The notes below the pieces were generated by a model. It saw only the letters and a program-made list of their open reading frames with translations. It was not told where the DNA came from and searched no databases. DNA of 6,642 nt from NCBI GenBank assembly GCA_017416665.1, contig JAFQBO010000207.1:1-6642 (forward strand). The letters run 5' to 3'. Each line of letters begins with the position of its first letter. Within the stretch, counting starts at the first letter, position 1. This stretch comes from Oscillospiraceae bacterium. Lineage in GTDB: Bacteria > Bacillota > Clostridia > Oscillospirales > Ruminococcaceae. Positions 4,701 through 6,642 of this stretch are shown here, piece after piece. Position numbers and translations under genes: made by a program.

Positions 4701-6642
4701 ATGAAGAAAAACAACGGACTAAGAAATCGAATAAAAAAACGTATTACACTTCTTGTGGCAATAGGACTTGTTGTTATGCTTTCTTGTGCAGCAGTGTGGA
4801 CGATGTCCATATACCAGAATCAGCGTGATCAGAAAATAGATGCCATGCTTCAGAACTGTTCAGACTCGGTTGATGCATGGATTAGCACAAAAGCTGAAAT
4901 GTCACATCTTATATGTGATGAAATTATAGACAGAGAATATTTTATTTATCAGAATTCGCTTAAAAAATATCTAGTGGATAAGCGTGCAGATGATGAAACA
5001 ATTCTTGATGTTTATGTAGGTTTTCCGGACGGCAAAGCGGTTTTCGGTGATGACTGGGAACCTACTCCCGAAGAATATAATCCTACAACGAGAGACTGGT
5101 ACATAAAAGCGGAACAGACAGGCGGAATGATTGTAACTGATCCGTATGCTGATGCACAGACGGGTTTACTTGTTGTTACCATTGCAGAGCCTATTATCGT
5201 CGAAAATGAGTTTGAAGGTGTATTTGCCTGCGACATTTACCTTGATAAAATCATTGATGAAATAAAATCCCTTAAAATTGATGAAAACGGATATGCAATG
5301 CTTATCACATCAGACGGAACTATTCTCGCTCATGAAAATGAAAGTTATCAGCTTTCTGCTGATGCAGACGGCAATGATATTGCTACATCTATTTCCGATG
5401 TTGTGCCGGGATACAAAGCAGTTCCTGATGGCGAAAAGATGACAATTTCCGATTATAACGGAGATAAGGCTGTTTATGTTGAGGATACAATACCACTTAC
5501 AAACTGGAAACTGATTTATGCCTTTGACAATAATGAATTTATGACTCCAGGTGCATTACTTCTTCTGTTTTTCTGTGGTATGATACTGATCTTTTGTATT
5601 GTATTCAGTATTCTTATTGCAGCATTGCTTAAAAAACTTTTTGTACCGCTTACAATCGTTGCAGATGAATCCAGAAATGTTGCAGAAGGTAATCTTGATT
5701 TCAAATTCAGCTATAACAGTGATGATGAAATCGGAAATCTCTGTCGCTCAATCGAAGATAATAATAATGTAGTAAAAGGATATATCGAAGACATCGGAAA
5801 CCGTCTTGAGGGTATTTCACACGGTAATTTCGATATTGACTCAAAAGTTAATTATATCGGTGACTACATGTCAATCAAAAAGTCACTCGATGATATTTCA
5901 AAGTCACTCCATGTTGTATTCAGAGGTATTGACGACGCATCAACTTCAGTTTCAAACGGTGCAGGTGAGCTTTCAAATGGTTCATCAAGTCTTGCTGATA
6001 CAGTTGCACATGAAACACAGCTTATCAATGATATGGCATCAAAAATCAACATTATTTCTGAAAAGATTGCAGATAACGTTACTGCAACTGACAAGGCAAG
6101 AGGCTTTGTACAGGAAACCTCACAGGCTGTCGGACTGAGTAATTCACAGATGGAACAGTTGCTTGATGCTATGAGAGATATTTCAAGTTCATCTGAAGAA
6201 ATCAAAAAAATCATCAAGACTATTGATGATATTGCATTCCAGACCAATATTCTTGCTCTTAATGCGGCAGTTGAGGCGGCAAGAGCAGGTGCGGCAGGTA
6301 AGGGCTTTGCGGTTGTTGCTGATGAAGTAAGAAACCTTGCCGGAAAGAGTGCTATTGCTTCTGAACAGACAGCAAAGCTTATTGAACATTCAGTTGAAGT
6401 TATTCAGAAGGGTATGGAATACGCTGACGAAACTTCAGAATCACTTCAGAGAGTTGTTGAGCAGACAAATGAAGTTGATTTACTCATTGCAAAAATCAAT
6501 GAAGATTCACATGAACAGGAAACACACATTAATGATATTAATGATAATATGAATCGTGTTTCAGGACTGGTTACTTCAGCGGCGTCTACAGCAGAAGAAA
6601 GTGCTGCTGCATCTTCTGTACTTCACGGACAGGCGGCAACAC
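4701..6642 (+). CDS. Methyl-accepting chemotaxis protein with dCache sensor, 3' end missing
   Basis: A transmembrane chemoreceptor that would control CheA through CheW in polar or lateral arrays. The frame is open from ATG 4701 to the window end (647 residues seen). TM1 is about 15-38 and TM2 about 284-310, with an extracellular dCache_1 domain between. The sensor carries Y126, R131, W133 and Y134 (YNPTTRDWY), Y149 and D151 (DPYAD) and D178 (FACDIYL). This set fits the amino-acid-binding motif of dCache_1 receptors as I remember it, so an amino acid ligand is likely. A HAMP domain follows (about 311-363), then a second HAMP-like segment (about 364-407, ISHGNFDID with [12 protein letters not shown]). 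The signalling domain has the hairpin tip at about 508-548 ([20 protein letters not shown], then [15 protein letters not shown]). The final part ([16 protein letters not shown]) is the usual C-terminal methylation region, so probably only a few tens of residues are missing. The tip has RAGAAG where RAGEAG or RAGEQG is usual. Confidence 0.95.
   Translation, partial: MKKNNGLRNRIKKRITLLVAIGLVVMLSCAAVWTMSIYQNQRDQKIDAMLQNCSDSVDAWISTKAEMSHLICDEIIDREYFIYQNSLKKYLVDKRADDETILDVYVGFPDGKAVFGDDWEPTPEEYNPTTRDWYIKAEQTGGMIVTDPYADAQTGLLVVTIAEPIIVENEFEGVFACDIYLDKIIDEIKSLKIDENGYAMLITSDGTILAHENESYQLSADADGNDIATSISDVVPGYKAVPDGEKMTISDYNGDKAVYVEDTIPLTNWKLIYAFDNNEFMTPGALLLLFFCGMILIFCIVFSILIAALLKKLFVPLTIVADESRNVAEGNLDFKFSYNSDDEIGNLCRSIEDNNNVVKGYIEDIGNRLEGISHGNFDIDSKVNYIGDYMSIKKSLDDISKSLHVVFRGIDDASTSVSNGAGELSNGSSSLADTVAHETQLINDMASKINIISEKIADNVTATDKARGFVQETSQAVGLSNSQMEQLLDAMRDISSSSEEIKKIIKTIDDIAFQTNILALNAAVEAARAGAAGKGFAVVADEVRNLAGKSAIASEQTAKLIEHSVEVIQKGMEYADETSESLQRVVEQTNEVDLLIAKINEDSHEQETHINDINDNMNRVSGLVTSAASTAEESAAASSVLHGQAAT

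Noticed and set aside
5806..6138. Open frame of 110 codons in another + frame inside the chemoreceptor gene
   Set aside because: The chemoreceptor frame is unbroken and conserved here; the alternative is Q/S/H-rich and matches nothing recognisable.
5864..6247. Open frame of 127 codons on the - strand inside the chemoreceptor gene
   Set aside because: It is antisense to the conserved signalling domain and has the low-complexity S/I/A composition of a shadow frame.
1..6642. CRISPR array, insertion sequence, tRNA or rRNA genes
   Set aside because: I found no regularly spaced repeats, no transposase-like frame or terminal repeats, and no tRNA- or rRNA-like sequence.

Overview
The window reads as part of a low-GC, endospore-lineage Firmicute chromosome, most likely a Clostridia member of the Ruminococcus/Oscillospiraceae type. 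The grounds are the AT-rich codon choice, an intact spoIIGA-sigE pair, consensus sigma-A promoters, strong AGGAGG-type ribosome binding sites, and the style of the VWA-like and chemoreceptor proteins. The genus is inference; no rRNA or other phylogenetic marker is present. All genes lie on the + strand and no gene-free stretch exceeds about 135 bases.

Region 1 (1-2921) is a tightly packed three-gene run. It opens with the 3' end of a VWA-like (DUF2201/COG3864-type) gene, a family usually encoded beside a MoxR-type AAA+ ATPase. Two unrecognised genes of almost equal length (442 and about 436 codons) follow, spaced by 1 and 4 bases. Both encode all-helical, ankyrin-like repeat proteins. They share a C-terminal hairpin motif (IIN-x(2)-N-x-EE-x-I), which suggests diverged paralogues. 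This is the part of the window most likely to hold something undescribed.

Region 2 (2922-4565) is the spoIIG locus. SpoIIGA is a five-TM protein with an aspartic-protease-like DTGN motif, and it processes pro-sigma-E, the early mother-cell sporulation sigma factor. The sigE start is best placed at 3846. That gives 239 residues and a 27-residue pro-sequence, both matching Bacillus subtilis SigE as I remember it. The upstream gap carries a spoIIG-like promoter: a good -10, no -35 at normal spacing, and a near-consensus Spo0A box about 22-23 bases upstream of the -10. A 9-bp inverted repeat surrounds the promoter, and its right arm covers the spoIIGA ribosome binding site.

Region 3 (4566-6642) departs from the Bacillus arrangement, in which sigG follows sigE. 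Here a methyl-accepting chemotaxis protein follows, with its own strong extended -10 sigma-A promoter. It has a dCache sensor domain with residues typical of amino-acid-binding dCache domains, two HAMP-like modules and a signalling hairpin. The window ends shortly before its expected C-terminus.
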